This document shows, piece after piece, positions 34,791-43,993 of a stretch of DNA of 64,000 bases. This DNA comes from an uncultured Acetatifactor sp. (GTDB lineage: Bacteria; Bacillota; Clostridia; Lachnospirales; Lachnospiraceae): contig CAJUIA010000014.1 in assembly GCA_910586485.1 (NCBI GenBank), positions 1 through 64,000 of the forward strand, in the 5' to 3' direction. The notes beneath the pieces were generated by a model that worked only from the letters and a program-made list of their open reading frames with translations, was not told the DNA's origin and searched no databases. Each line of letters begins with the position of its first letter. The first letter of the stretch is position 1. A program made the translations under genes and the position numbers.

Positions 34791-36293
34791 ATGGGATTTT
34801 GTTTTCATAAAGATGCGAAGTTGGTTGTTTATGGCGCATCGGAGATGGCTCGCATTTGGACAGAGAACATTCTGAAAAAAGGGTTTGACGTGTGTGCTTT
34901 TTTGGACAGAAATGCGAAAAATATAGGACAGATAATGGGTATTCCTGTTTTTACCTTAGAGGAATGGGAAAACACATCGGATGCCCTTGTTGTCATAATG
35001 CTTACAAACGCTGTACAGCATCAGGAAATTGCAAGGCGTTTATATCAAAAAGGCGTGAACCAGGTTATTTTTTTCCCCGTGAGTACGAACGGACTGAATA
35101 TAAAAAATGTATCCAAATTGCGGAAGGTTTATAACCAATGCATCAGACAGTCGTTTGACCTGGAAATATCAGGTATTCCCTTTTTCGGAGAGCTGTTGGA
35201 TGAGAGGGATAAATCTGAGGCTGTCATATATCAGTACTCAAAAGAAGTAGTGCTGTGGTGTCCGGCGGAGCTGTGCTACTCGATCAAAGAAATGGAGCGA
35301 GATGCAATATGGTATAGTGAATGCACGGAAGATAAAAGACGATTGCGAATGAAATACCTCTCCGACAAAAACATATATAATTTATTTCCCTATTGGGAAC
35401 TGCTTGATTTTTGTTATGGGGAGACAGAGGAATGTCCGTTGTATTTAAAGATATATGGGAAATCGGCTCAGAATAAGAAAGATATATATGACGATGGAAG
35501 ATTATTGGCCGACAGAAGCAGATTAGTACAACTATATGAAGAAGAGATAAGTAAACACGGGGGAATTTCCTTTTTTGAAGAATCGCCTGCAGACGCAGTC
35601 ATGGGAGAAAAAGGAAAGGTGATTATCAGGGATGGCTGGCACAGGAGTGTCTTTCTGGTCAGAAGAGGGTATAAGTGGATTCCTGTAAGAATAACTGTGG
35701 ACGAATATGAAAGATTTTTCAACAATGCGTCGGCGGTAGAATTATACCGCCGGCTGAAAGAGAATAAGACAGAGTGTCTGGAATATCCGATAGAACATCC
35801 GGTATTTTACGGATATCCGGTACAACGGCAAAATCTGAGGGATATCTGGCATAGTATGGCAAACGATATTGAAAAGAATGATCAGATGATTCGAGTCGTA
35901 GTCGATCTTAGCATGTCGCACGCGTATTTTTCAAGATTATTTATAAGGGAAGGTGCGAATGCCGCATACTTTTTTTCAGACGAGAAGGATTTCCTGACGG
36001 TGGAAATCAACAGATTATTTGATCTGGAAGGGTTATATGATATTCGTGAAGAGGAAGAATCGACCGATATTACTGGTGGGGGCGCATTGGTGATCATCAA
36101 AGCGGATCAGCTGGACAGACATAGAGAATATGTAAATAAAATACGGGAGAAGTCCGATGTTACAGTTTATGTGTACGATGTAATCATGCGTATGACCACA
36201 GTCTTGCATCATATTTTTGAAAAGAGGGAAATTAAGCTTTTAAAAAAATACGTGGTTGAGGGCGAAATGAACGGTTTGTTTGTCATACGCTGA
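34791..36293 (+). CDS. Unknown three-part protein A (Rossmann, ParB-like and methyltransferase-like regions)
   Basis: A 500-residue protein not assigned to a named family. Residues 1-105 form a Rossmann domain (VVYGASEMARIW, then VCAFLDRN, VVIMLTN) like the nucleotide-binding domain at the N-terminus of PglD-type or in C-methyltransferase proteins. Residues about 260-310 contain IIRDGWHRSVFLVRRGYKWIPVRIT, which resembles the core of ParB/sulfiredoxin-fold domains. Residues about 365-490 (RVVVDLSMSHAYFSRLFIREGANAAYFFSD) resemble a methyltransferase that has lost its glycine-rich loop. It is a paralogue of the next gene and lies downstream of the OFF radical SAM gene. Function unknown. Confidence 0.6.
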   Translation: MGFCFHKDAKLVVYGASEMARIWTENILKKGFDVCAFLDRNAKNIGQIMGIPVFTLEEWENTSDALVVIMLTNAVQHQEIARRLYQKGVNQVIFFPVSTNGLNIKNVSKLRKVYNQCIRQSFDLEISGIPFFGELLDERDKSEAVIYQYSKEVVLWCPAELCYSIKEMERDAIWYSECTEDKRRLRMKYLSDKNIYNLFPYWELLDFCYGETEECPLYLKIYGKSAQNKKDIYDDGRLLADRSRLVQLYEEEISKHGGISFFEESPADAVMGEKGKVIIRDGWHRSVFLVRRGYKWIPVRITVDEYERFFNNASAVELYRRLKENKTECLEYPIEHPVFYGYPVQRQNLRDIWHSMANDIEKNDQMIRVVVDLSMSHAYFSRLFIREGANAAYFFSDEKDFLTVEINRLFDLEGLYDIREEEESTDITGGGALVIIKADQLDRHREYVNKIREKSDVTVYVYDVIMRMTTVLHHIFEKREIKLLKKYVVEGEMNGLFVIR

Positions 36294-36311
36294 GGGAAGG
36301 AGACATGCAAA

Positions 36312-37832
36312 ATGAATCCGAATGCTGACCTGACATACAAAATAGCGGAAAAGAAGGTTCTGATTTATGGAGCAGGTGATAAAGGGCGTAGAGTATTAGA
36401 CGTTCTAACCAGTGAAAACGTATCGGTGGAAGCCTTTATTGATAAAAGGGCGCAGGCCTACGAGGGCTTTCGCGGATTGCCGGTCCGTTCCTGGGAGTCC
36501 CTGTTTGATCTTGAGAAAAAGGACGAATATATAGTCATTGTTACGGTCAAGAATGCATATGCGCATAATGAGATCGCGATACAGCTCAGGAAAATCGGTT
36601 TTAATAATCTGATCTTTATGCCGCTTTATGTTTTGAAGGGCGGCAAAGACAATGAGGTCCTGAATACGATTATGCGCGCTAATACTGATCTGACAGATGA
36701 GTACAGGCTTACTTCCGAAGAAATACCCTCGTTGGAGCATGTGGATTTATCCATGCTTCCCCGACAAAATGCTGTTCTGGAAGTATTTCAGGGAAAGGTG
36801 AAGACATATATTCCGGCGGAGCTGCTTCATATGCCGCCGGCATTTCAAAATATATGGTGTGCTGACGAAGCCTTATTAAGCCATAATATATTCATATCCT
36901 ATCATGCAGTCTATATGTATGAGGAATTTGTCCGAGGGTGTATTGATGAAAAGGCAGAGGGCCTGGGGGCATATCTCACGGAGGCGGAGGCGACGTCGAG
37001 AAGGAACGGTATGCCTGTGGACCAGGGGTGGAAAGACAATTTCATCAGCGGGAAGTTGATGGCGTTTCAAAGCATGAGAAACCAGCTGGCACTGCATCCG
37101 GAGTTTTTCCGGGAAAACTGCGCGGAGGTCACCTTTGGGGCGCCGGCTCATTTCCGGGTGGAGGGCACGGGAAAAAACAGGATCTCTTTTCTGCTCGCCC
37201 AGGGGTATCGGTATGTTCCGGTCACCATGAGCCGGGAAGATTATGACAGCTATTGGAACGAAGAGGCGCTGAGGGAGGTGCGGGACATAATGGGAGGAAC
37301 ACGGCCCGATTTTCCCATTAGTCATCCGGCCTTTTTTGAGCAATATTCCGGCGCAGAGGATTTCCTGCAGTTATGGCTCGTACCGGTTGCAAGAAAAATA
37401 CTGGAGATCCTGAGAACCCGTTTTGCAGGAAAGCATGTGTCGGAAATTGTCTGCCGGGACAGGTCTGATGACTGGGGAAATACTTCCAGATTTCTTTCCT
37501 TGTTGGGATTTCGGGTGGAAAGACAGGATGATCTGCCGATCACGGAAGCGCTTGACCGGCTGTTCTATGTTTCGCCTGAGTCATGGACGCGCGCGGGGAA
37601 CAACATTGATATTTTTTTATACTCTGACCGTTCAGAAAAAGGAGAGGACAGTGTGGATAAAGTGCGGGAGGAGATACTGACGGAAGCATCCGTGTGTTTT
37701 ATACAGTGCTGGAACGGGAGAGAGGACATTTTGCAGGCGTTATGCCGACAGGGGTATTCGGTAAGCAGCAGGTTATTTTCAACATACTGGCAGGAGAGGC
37801 CGGTGACAGGGTATTGCCTGGAGAAAAAATGA
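36312..37832 (+). CDS. Unknown three-part protein B, paralogue of A
   Basis: A 506-residue protein with the same layout as its neighbour: Rossmann N-terminus (VLIYGAGDKGRRVLDVL, VEAFIDKRAQAYEG, IVIVTVKNAYAHNEIA), a middle part ending VEGTGKNRISFLLAQGYRYVPVTMS, and a C-terminal methyltransferase-like part (HVSEIVCRDRSDDWGNTSRFLSLLGFRVER). The base composition is noticeably GC-richer than that of protein A, so the pair diverged long ago or came from different sources. It has the intact GxGxxG that protein A lacks. No function can be assigned; a role in the glycan pathway is guessed from position. Confidence 0.6.
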   Translation: MNPNADLTYKIAEKKVLIYGAGDKGRRVLDVLTSENVSVEAFIDKRAQAYEGFRGLPVRSWESLFDLEKKDEYIVIVTVKNAYAHNEIAIQLRKIGFNNLIFMPLYVLKGGKDNEVLNTIMRANTDLTDEYRLTSEEIPSLEHVDLSMLPRQNAVLEVFQGKVKTYIPAELLHMPPAFQNIWCADEALLSHNIFISYHAVYMYEEFVRGCIDEKAEGLGAYLTEAEATSRRNGMPVDQGWKDNFISGKLMAFQSMRNQLALHPEFFRENCAEVTFGAPAHFRVEGTGKNRISFLLAQGYRYVPVTMSREDYDSYWNEEALREVRDIMGGTRPDFPISHPAFFEQYSGAEDFLQLWLVPVARKILEILRTRFAGKHVSEIVCRDRSDDWGNTSRFLSLLGFRVERQDDLPITEALDRLFYVSPESWTRAGNNIDIFLYSDRSEKGEDSVDKVREEILTEASVCFIQCWNGREDILQALCRQGYSVSSRLFSTYWQERPVTGYCLEKK

Positions 37833-37849
37833 GATAAAGAGGTGTGGAT

Positions 37850-39157
37850 GTGTTATTTGGTAATCAGAAGATACAGGATAAAATAGTAGCGGACGCAAAG
37901 CATTTTGCTGAGACGAGTGGCCGAAAGCTTATATACGGCGCTATGTGCGGCTCCATATCAAAGGGAATACAGATGCGGGACAGCGATTATGACTCCCGTT
38001 TTCTGTATATCGAGCAGGATTTTCCTGATGCGGTGCATGTGCCCAAGTATACGGCTGAGACGGAGATCATAAGGCGGTATTATACGGATGGGATACAGGT
38101 TCCCTATGAGTGGATCCCCTGCTGGGAAATGACGTCCTTTATCCAGTATCTGAAGGAGCCTTATATTGAAGGGAAATTGTCCTGCGGCCTGTATAACACC
38201 GTGGGTTGGACCTTGCAGTCTCCATACGCGTGGGATCCATATGGCCTGCAGAATAAACTGATGCCTCTGGTGAACTCCATTTTTGAAAGACAATATGCCA
38301 TTGGTTATTACTTAGAGCAGATAGACAGATATTGGGACGGAGAGATGCATGAATACATCGTAAAGGAGTACATTTATGCTGTTTACGCTGCGCTGCAGAT
38401 AAGGTGGGTGCTGGAAAGGAATTCATTTCCGCCGGTGTACTTTCGCACGCTGGCTGCCGTGGGAGAGGAGGGGCTGCAGCAGGAAATAGAGCGGCTGTTT
38501 TTGAAAATGCTGGAGCCGAATCATCGTCAAAGGACTGAGGAAGAACTGAAGCGGAGAAATCTGAAAGAGAAATCAAGGTCGATGCCCATAGAGGAGATAG
38601 AGAGGTTTATTTCTCAAATGCGGAGGAAAGGCATGGAAGAGTGTGAGAAGGGCCTGTCTGTCAGCCTGGAGAAAAAGGAGCAGGTGATCCGGGAAATATA
38701 CCGGTTGATTAAATATGCCGTACTGGAGGAACAGCAGGTGGACGGCGTCAACGATTTTGACAATGCTGCCATAGAACAGAAGGATTACGCGGAATGCTGG
38801 TATGAGCTCTGGAATGGGAGAGAATACGGGAGCCGCCCGTTGGAAAGAACCTATGTTATTCGGTCTAATTCCCGTATTGACAGCAGGAGAATGCGGCTCA
38901 GGCTTCACAATGCGGGGGACAGAGACGTGAAGATAGCGGGCATGTGCATAGGAAACAAAGATGTGCGCAGAGCGGTCACATTGGACGGCAGCACTTCGTT
39001 TATGCTGAAGGCCGGGCAGGAAGTCTGCTCTGATGTCATAGATATATGGCTGTACTGCTGCGACTTTGAACTCCGGGTGGAATATGAGGAACAGGAAGGC
39101 GCAGGGAATTACCGGAACTGTGTGGAATGTATTGAGTCGTGGAAGTATGAGAGGTAA
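37850..39157 (+). CDS. Nucleotidyltransferase-fold protein (YcgL/COG3541-like)
   Basis: About 435 residues. The N-terminal domain has GSISKGIQMRDSDYDSRFLYI (about residues 34-54), the GSxxxG...DSDYD motif of the minimal nucleotidyltransferase superfamily with the metal-binding Asp residues. A helical region follows (about 130-300), and residues 330-435 are beta-rich. Two GTG starts are possible (37844 and 37850); AGAGG lies seven bases before 37850. Family members of this kind are predicted adenylyl- or nucleotidyltransferases. The substrate, and whether it belongs to the glycan pathway or is a passenger, are unknown. Confidence 0.65.
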   Translation: MLFGNQKIQDKIVADAKHFAETSGRKLIYGAMCGSISKGIQMRDSDYDSRFLYIEQDFPDAVHVPKYTAETEIIRRYYTDGIQVPYEWIPCWEMTSFIQYLKEPYIEGKLSCGLYNTVGWTLQSPYAWDPYGLQNKLMPLVNSIFERQYAIGYYLEQIDRYWDGEMHEYIVKEYIYAVYAALQIRWVLERNSFPPVYFRTLAAVGEEGLQQEIERLFLKMLEPNHRQRTEEELKRRNLKEKSRSMPIEEIERFISQMRRKGMEECEKGLSVSLEKKEQVIREIYRLIKYAVLEEQQVDGVNDFDNAAIEQKDYAECWYELWNGREYGSRPLERTYVIRSNSRIDSRRMRLRLHNAGDRDVKIAGMCIGNKDVRRAVTLDGSTSFMLKAGQEVCSDVIDIWLYCCDFELRVEYEEQEGAGNYRNCVECIESWKYER

Positions 39158-39281
39158 GGAAATAGATATCATTGTAAAACCGGACGAAGCTACTATGATT
39201 TTATTTGCGATTGTTAAGTGAAACTGCGGCTGTGGTACAGAAGCAGACGTATTTGGAAAGCGGGAAGACAGAGGAATAAAT

Positions 39282-40325
39282 ATGCAGAAGAATTATATTG
39301 TCAACGAACAGATAACAGTAAGAGCTGCTATTGAAAAAATGATGAAGGAACGGATCAAGGCGGTTATTGTGGTTGATGAGGCAAATATTGTATCCGGGCT
39401 GTTCTCAAATGGCGATATGAGAAATTTTTTCCTGGGAGGAGGATCGCTTTCCGCAAATATTTGCGAGGCTATGAACCGAAATCCGCGACTGTTTTATTCG
39501 GAGGATGAAGTATATGAAGAAAGACAGACTTGCTTCCGTGTAATATACCCGATTATTGACAGTGCGAAGAGAGTTATTAAGGTTTTGGATTTTGAGAACA
39601 TCAATCAAAACGGGAAGGTGAATGATTCGCTGGTGGGTGTTCCCTTGGTGATCATGGCGGGTGGAAAAGGGACAAGATTATATCCCTATACGAAGATTTT
39701 GCCTAAACCATTGATTCCTATCGGTGATGTTACGATTACAGAGAGGATCATTCAATCTTTTCAAAGATACGGCTGCAGAGAAGTCATTATGATCCTGAAA
39801 CACAAGGCAAATATGATAAAGGCATATATGGCGGAGCTGGAAAAGGATTATAAAATAGAATTTGCAGAAGAAGAAGAGTTTCTTGGGACTGCGGGAGGAC
39901 TAAAGCTGATCAGAGATAAGATAAATACGTCCTTTTTTCTGTCTAACTGTGATATTTTAACAGATGCGGATTTGGAATGTATCTATAAAACTCATATAAT
40001 GAAAAAAAATAAGATCACTTTTGTCTGCGCGATGAAGGACATGACAATTCCATATGGGGTGGTAGAAACGAGGGAAGACGGAACAATCACACAGATAAAG
40101 GAAAAACCGGGCTTTTCCTTTTTGGTGAATACCGGCTTGTATGTGCTTGAGCCGGATGTCATAGATGAGGTGGAAAACGGAGAAGTCATAGATTTGCCGG
40201 ATCTGGCCAAGCGTTATCTTGAACGGGGAGAAAAGGTAGGCGTTTTTCCTATATCGGAGAAGGAATGGATGGATATGGGGCAGTTTAATGAGATGGAAAA
40301 AATGATAAAGAATATAGGACTTTGA
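39282..40325 (+). CDS. CBS-domain nucleotidyltransferase, PtmE-like (glucosamine-1-phosphate guanylyltransferase type)
   Basis: A 347-residue protein. Residues 1-105 are a pair of CBS motifs (ITVRAAIEKMMKERIKAVIVVDE, SGLFSNGDMRNFF). Residues 115-347 are an NTP-transferase domain: VPLVIMAGGKGTRLYPYTKILPKPLIPIG, FLSNCDILTDADL, GTAGGLKLI and EKEWMDMGQFNEM. The same CBS plus NTP-transferase layout is that of PtmE, which makes GDP-glucosamine as the first step of GDP-route legionaminic acid synthesis. With LegB at 30427 and the NeuB-like gene at 28480 this gives three steps of that route. AGAGGAA precedes the ATG. Confidence 0.8.
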   Translation: MQKNYIVNEQITVRAAIEKMMKERIKAVIVVDEANIVSGLFSNGDMRNFFLGGGSLSANICEAMNRNPRLFYSEDEVYEERQTCFRVIYPIIDSAKRVIKVLDFENINQNGKVNDSLVGVPLVIMAGGKGTRLYPYTKILPKPLIPIGDVTITERIIQSFQRYGCREVIMILKHKANMIKAYMAELEKDYKIEFAEEEEFLGTAGGLKLIRDKINTSFFLSNCDILTDADLECIYKTHIMKKNKITFVCAMKDMTIPYGVVETREDGTITQIKEKPGFSFLVNTGLYVLEPDVIDEVENGEVIDLPDLAKRYLERGEKVGVFPISEKEWMDMGQFNEMEKMIKNIGL

Positions 40326-40331
40326 CATAAA

Positions 40332-40412
40332 ATGAGTTACCATATTTGTCATGTTCAGGAGAATACGGCTGTGAAAAGGGTATTGGAAGAAAGGGATCTT
40401 AAGAATGTATGA
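40332..40412 (+). CDS. Possible 26-residue small ORF overlapping the next start
   Basis: ATG 40332 to TGA 40412, ending in an overlap with ATG 40405 of the glycosyltransferase gene. It reads MSYHICHVQENTAVKRVLEE and six more residues. There is no good ribosome site and no family match that I recognise. It could couple translation to the next gene, or be chance. Confidence 0.2.
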   Translation: MSYHICHVQENTAVKRVLEERDLKNV

Positions 40413-42627
40413 AGATATAATAAAAAAGATCAATGAGCAGAACTGGATAGAGGCTGCGCGGGAGTTATCTGCAATATTATCAGAAAATACACTGGATGAG
40501 CAGCTTGCCATACTGGCAGCGACTGTATTAACTGCAAATGGCAATATTGAATCTGCGCGGAAAGTGATTACAGAAGGTCTGAAGCTGAATAGTGCAAATC
40601 ATGAGTTGTGGCTTGTTTTGGGACAGACATATGAAGCGATCAATATCAATCAGGCATACCTGTGCTATGAAAATGCTTTATTTTACTGCAATAATAGTGA
40701 GGATGAGGAAGTAATCAACAGCTTTTTGGATAATGCAAGAAGTAGCAGTGATTTTTGCGTGAATAAAAGTGCAATCGTGGTGCTGTCTTATAATACACTT
40801 CAGTATACAAAAGAATGTATTGAAAGCATTCGCGCTACCTGTCCTCAAAGCGCATATGAGCTGATCGTGATCGATAATGCTTCCGGCGATGGCAGTGTTC
40901 AATGGTTAAAGGAGCAGCAGGACACTATTTTGCAATGCAATGAGGAAAATGTGGGTTTTCCAGCAGGGTGTAATCAGGGCATAAGCCTTGCACAGAAGGA
41001 CAGTGATATTTTCCTGCTGAATAATGATACCGTTCTGCCCCCAAATGCGTTGTTTTGGCTGAGGATGGGACTGTATGAGAATGATGATATAGGCGCTGCA
41101 GGTTCGGTATCAAATTATGTGTCAAATTTCCAACAGGTGCAGTGGAATTGCCGGACGAGAGATGATTTTTTGAACGCAGCAGCGAAAAATAACCTCCCCA
41201 TGGCAAGACCATACGAGAGAAGAGCATATCTTGTAGGTTTTGCGATGCTTATTCGACGAGAGGCATTGAAGAAAACAGGATATTTTGATGAAATATTTAC
41301 ACCCGGCACCTATGAAGATGAGGATATGGGTTTTAGGCTTTGTGAAAAAGGATACGATGTTATTTTGTGCTTAAACAGTTTTATTTATCATTATGGATCG
41401 GGCGGTGGATCTAATACGCAGAAATGGAATGATCTATATGCAAGGAATGCGGCAAAGCTGGCAGACAAATGGGGATTTGATCCAAATAAATATGTGGTAG
41501 TCTGGCAGGATGCTGTAGACAGTATCTCTGCTGATGAAAAGTCGCCGTTGAAGGCGCTGGAAGTGGGCTGCGGTTTAGGCCTGACACTAATGTCATTAAA
41601 GGATCGGTTTCCTGATGCAGAAGTATACGGGATAGAAGAAAACAGCAACCTCTGGCCATTGATACCGAAGTATCTTGATGTACACCATTGCGACCCGGAA
41701 GCAGGAAGGCTTCCCTGGCGGAAGGGATATTTTGATCTGATTTTTATAAGTGATGTTTTGGATAACAGTTTTGATCAGGTTAACTTGGTACATAAGTATG
41801 CGGAATATTTGAATAAAGGCGGTATGTTGATTACTTCCCGGGGGATTCTGAAAAAGAGTGATGTGATATCTGCGGAGGCAAATAAGAAAAAAGCGCCCGG
41901 TATTGCAATGTGCATGTTTACTCATAATCATCCGGAAACAGTGGCGCAGGTGCTTGCGGCAACCTGTTTGAATTATTACCTTCATGGAGTTGATGTCTAT
42001 TATTATGATTCCAGTGAAGACGATGCGACGGAGAAATTGGTGCGGGAATGGATCAACAGAGGCTATACGAACTTATATTATGTGAGTGTTAAGGGATTAC
42101 TGCTGCCGGATAAGTGGATTGCTGTTTCCAGGGGAGAAGGGCTGGTTAAACGCTATGACTATATATGGCCTTCAAAGGATAGGACAGTATGGCCCAAAGA
42201 AACATTGGATGCTATAGGAGAACATATTGTGGAGGGCCCGGATATTTTGTATCTGGAGGTGCGGGGGAATGCTTCGGAGCCGGAGAAAAGTGTATATGGG
42301 AACGGCATTATGCTATATCAGAAGCACAGCTTGGGTCTGACGTCAATAGATACTTCCATATACAGATATGATTCTGTTTTCGCGGACACAGCGGAGTATC
42401 AAAACGCGTATGAGAAGGCAGCTGGTTTTACACATTTTTATCTTATTTTGAAGAAGCTGGCTGAAATGGAGAAGCCTAAGTGTTGTATTTTACAAGGCAA
42501 AAGAATCACTTTATATGATGTCAAAACAGAATCTATGTGGACGGACCAATCTTTTTATATATGGAAGGATCGCTGGATCAATGTAAATGAACAACTTCCA
42601 AAGTGCTATGCGCCGTACAGAGAATAG
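40405..42627 (+). CDS. TPR - GT2 - methyltransferase - GT2-like fusion glycosyltransferase
   Basis: A 740-residue multidomain protein. Residues 1-110 form TPR-like pairs (ELWLVLGQTYEAININQAYLCYENALFYC). A complete GT2 domain at about 122-345 has IVVLSYNTLQYTKECIESI, ELIVIDNASGDGSVQWL, NVGFPAGCNQGI, FLLNNDTVLPP and TYEDEDMGFRL. A SAM-methyltransferase domain at about 380-490 has ALEVGCGLGLTLMSLKDRFPDAEVYGIEE. A second GT2-like start follows at about 502 (IAMCMFTHNHPETVAQVLAA). It stops at TAG 42625, but the same frame continues with sensible protein for 56 codons, so the stop is probably recent. Such enzymes elongate long surface glycans. Confidence 0.8.
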   Translation: MYEDIIKKINEQNWIEAARELSAILSENTLDEQLAILAATVLTANGNIESARKVITEGLKLNSANHELWLVLGQTYEAININQAYLCYENALFYCNNSEDEEVINSFLDNARSSSDFCVNKSAIVVLSYNTLQYTKECIESIRATCPQSAYELIVIDNASGDGSVQWLKEQQDTILQCNEENVGFPAGCNQGISLAQKDSDIFLLNNDTVLPPNALFWLRMGLYENDDIGAAGSVSNYVSNFQQVQWNCRTRDDFLNAAAKNNLPMARPYERRAYLVGFAMLIRREALKKTGYFDEIFTPGTYEDEDMGFRLCEKGYDVILCLNSFIYHYGSGGGSNTQKWNDLYARNAAKLADKWGFDPNKYVVVWQDAVDSISADEKSPLKALEVGCGLGLTLMSLKDRFPDAEVYGIEENSNLWPLIPKYLDVHHCDPEAGRLPWRKGYFDLIFISDVLDNSFDQVNLVHKYAEYLNKGGMLITSRGILKKSDVISAEANKKKAPGIAMCMFTHNHPETVAQVLAATCLNYYLHGVDVYYYDSSEDDATEKLVREWINRGYTNLYYVSVKGLLLPDKWIAVSRGEGLVKRYDYIWPSKDRTVWPKETLDAIGEHIVEGPDILYLEVRGNASEPEKSVYGNGIMLYQKHSLGLTSIDTSIYRYDSVFADTAEYQNAYEKAAGFTHFYLILKKLAEMEKPKCCILQGKRITLYDVKTESMWTDQSFYIWKDRWINVNEQLPKCYAPYRE

Positions 42628-42798
42628 GTGATAAAGTATGTTGCAAGTCAGCCCTGGCTGCTCGGAGGTATTGAAAGGCTGAAGGAATTAAAGGCTGCGG
42701 GAGCATTGACTGTGGAGAAGCTTGACGAGATAGAAAAAGATTGGGAGAGTGTGTCAGATATTCCATTTGAAGAAGTGAGAAGAATTGCGCAAGGGTAA
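42628..42798 (+). pseudogene. In-frame C-terminal remnant of the preceding glycosyltransferase
   Basis: Directly after the TAG, the same frame reads VIKYVASQPWLLGGIERLKE and on to EEVRRIAQG before a TAA at 42796. It is a well-formed helical C-terminus. GTG 42628 could in principle start a 56-residue peptide, but there is no ribosome site of its own. The simplest reading is that a sense codon mutated to TAG, shortening a 797-residue protein by 56 residues. Confidence 0.6.
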
Positions 42799-43376
42799 CA
42801 GGAGCGTATAGTGAAGAGGGTGTTGTTGCGGTTATTTGACAGGATATTTCAGTTAGGGTTATGTGCCGGATGCAAATGCTCTTTTTTATTCGGGCGATCC
42901 TCAAGTTGTATGGCAGTAGAACGTATGTACAGAGACAAGGTGGAATCTATACTAGTGTGAAAGACGATGCTTATTTGATGTATGTTGATTATTATGAGAA
43001 TTATTCTTCGTATCCTACGGTGATCGAGGAATTTTTGGACGCGTTTATGCTGGATGCTGATAAGAGACTGATCCTTTTTATCCAGAATGATATTAAGGAT
43101 GTACGTGTTGATGAAATGGCTGTTCTAAGATTAAAGGACCTTGTGCAGGAAGTGAATGAATCTCAGGATATAAAGTGTCGATTGGAAGTAGTTATTGGCA
43201 ATAAGCAGGAAGCAGTTTCCTGTTTGCTGGAGGCATCTCATTTTATTATGGCACGGACATATGACACTGTTTATACGACTTGTCCGGCAGATCGCTTTGG
43301 TATAGAGCTTATATCCGGCGTTGATACAAATGTTGTGTTTACTACAAGTGGGTACAATATGGTTCGAGAGTAAGGG
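42799..43376 (+). pseudogene. Decayed glycosyltransferase-like sequence
   Basis: The longest frame (ATG 42861 to 43376, 170 residues) has an implausible start (MCRMQMLFFIRAI) but a protein-like body: DAYLMYVDYYENYSSYPTVIEEFLDAFMLDADKRLILFIQND and SCLLEASHFIMARTYDTVYTTCPADRFGIELI. A different frame just upstream reads GYVPDANALFYSGDPQVVWQ from 42857 before a stop, which suggests a frameshift. The fragment resembles the C-terminal part of enzymes such as the preceding one. I read it as a degraded remnant; a genuine 130-170 residue protein cannot be excluded. Confidence 0.45.
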
Positions 43377-43432
43377 CATTCTTAGTATTTTAATGTGGAC
43401 GAAAAGCCAGTGAAAGCAGGAAGGACAATACG

Positions 43433-43855
43433 ATGAGGAATAAATATACATTGAAGGTATTTCCTGCCAGATTGTGGAGAGAGGTTTACCGGGTGATTGA
43501 AATATCCGGTGAACACTCTCTGGATAATCTGTGTAGCGTGATTTTAAAGGCGTTTGAATTTGTGGACGAGCATCTGTATGAGTTCTGCATGGATAACAGG
43601 ATGTACAGTGAGTACTGTTATCAGTCGGATCCGGAAGACGGAGAGCCTTCCACAAGAACAAAGCTTGATAAAATAGGACTGAAAACAAAGCAAAAATTCT
43701 CACTCCACTACGATTTTGGAGATGACTGGATGTTTACGATCACAGTTCAAAACATTACGGAAGTATCGAAAAAAACTGCGCCGGTCGTGATCAAAGGAAA
43801 GGGTTTCAAACAGCAGTATCCTGAATGGGATGATGGGGAAGATGATTTCGAATAA
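43433..43855 (+). CDS. Plasmid pRiA4b ORF-3-like family protein
   Basis: A 140-residue protein with the family features: TLKVFPARLWREVYRVIEISGEHSLDNLCSVILKAFEF near the start, KFSLHYDFGDDWMFTITV in the middle, and an acidic tail (EWDDGEDDFE). The family (PF07929) is common next to mobile elements and on plasmids, and its function is unknown. It marks the border between the glycan locus and an AT-rich accessory stretch. Its TAA overlaps an ATG of a 33-codon frame (TAATG). Confidence 0.8.
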   Translation: MRNKYTLKVFPARLWREVYRVIEISGEHSLDNLCSVILKAFEFVDEHLYEFCMDNRMYSEYCYQSDPEDGEPSTRTKLDKIGLKTKQKFSLHYDFGDDWMFTITVQNITEVSKKTAPVVIKGKGFKQQYPEWDDGEDDFE

Positions 43856-43956
43856 TGGCTGAAGCAGGGAAGATTGTAATCAGGGACAGAAAGCTTGCTA
43901 ATGGCCTGTTAGAAATATTAATGACGAAAAGCAAATCTCTGCATATCATTTTATAG
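43855..43956 (+). CDS. Possible 33-residue small ORF coupled to the pRiA4b-like gene
   Basis: ATG at 43855 overlaps the preceding stop as TAATG; it reads MAEAGKIVIRDRKLANGLLE and 13 more residues to TAG 43956. The overlap hints at translational coupling. No family is recognised; it may be chance or a remnant. Confidence 0.25.
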   Translation: MAEAGKIVIRDRKLANGLLEILMTKSKSLHIIL

Positions 43957-43993
43957 GCATAAACTTAATAAACTGATTTTATGTAAATATCAT

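Noticed and set aside
42628..42798. A separate 56-residue gene starting at GTG 42628
   Set aside because: There is no ribosome site and it directly continues the frame of the preceding enzyme after one stop codon; a trimmed C-terminus is simpler.
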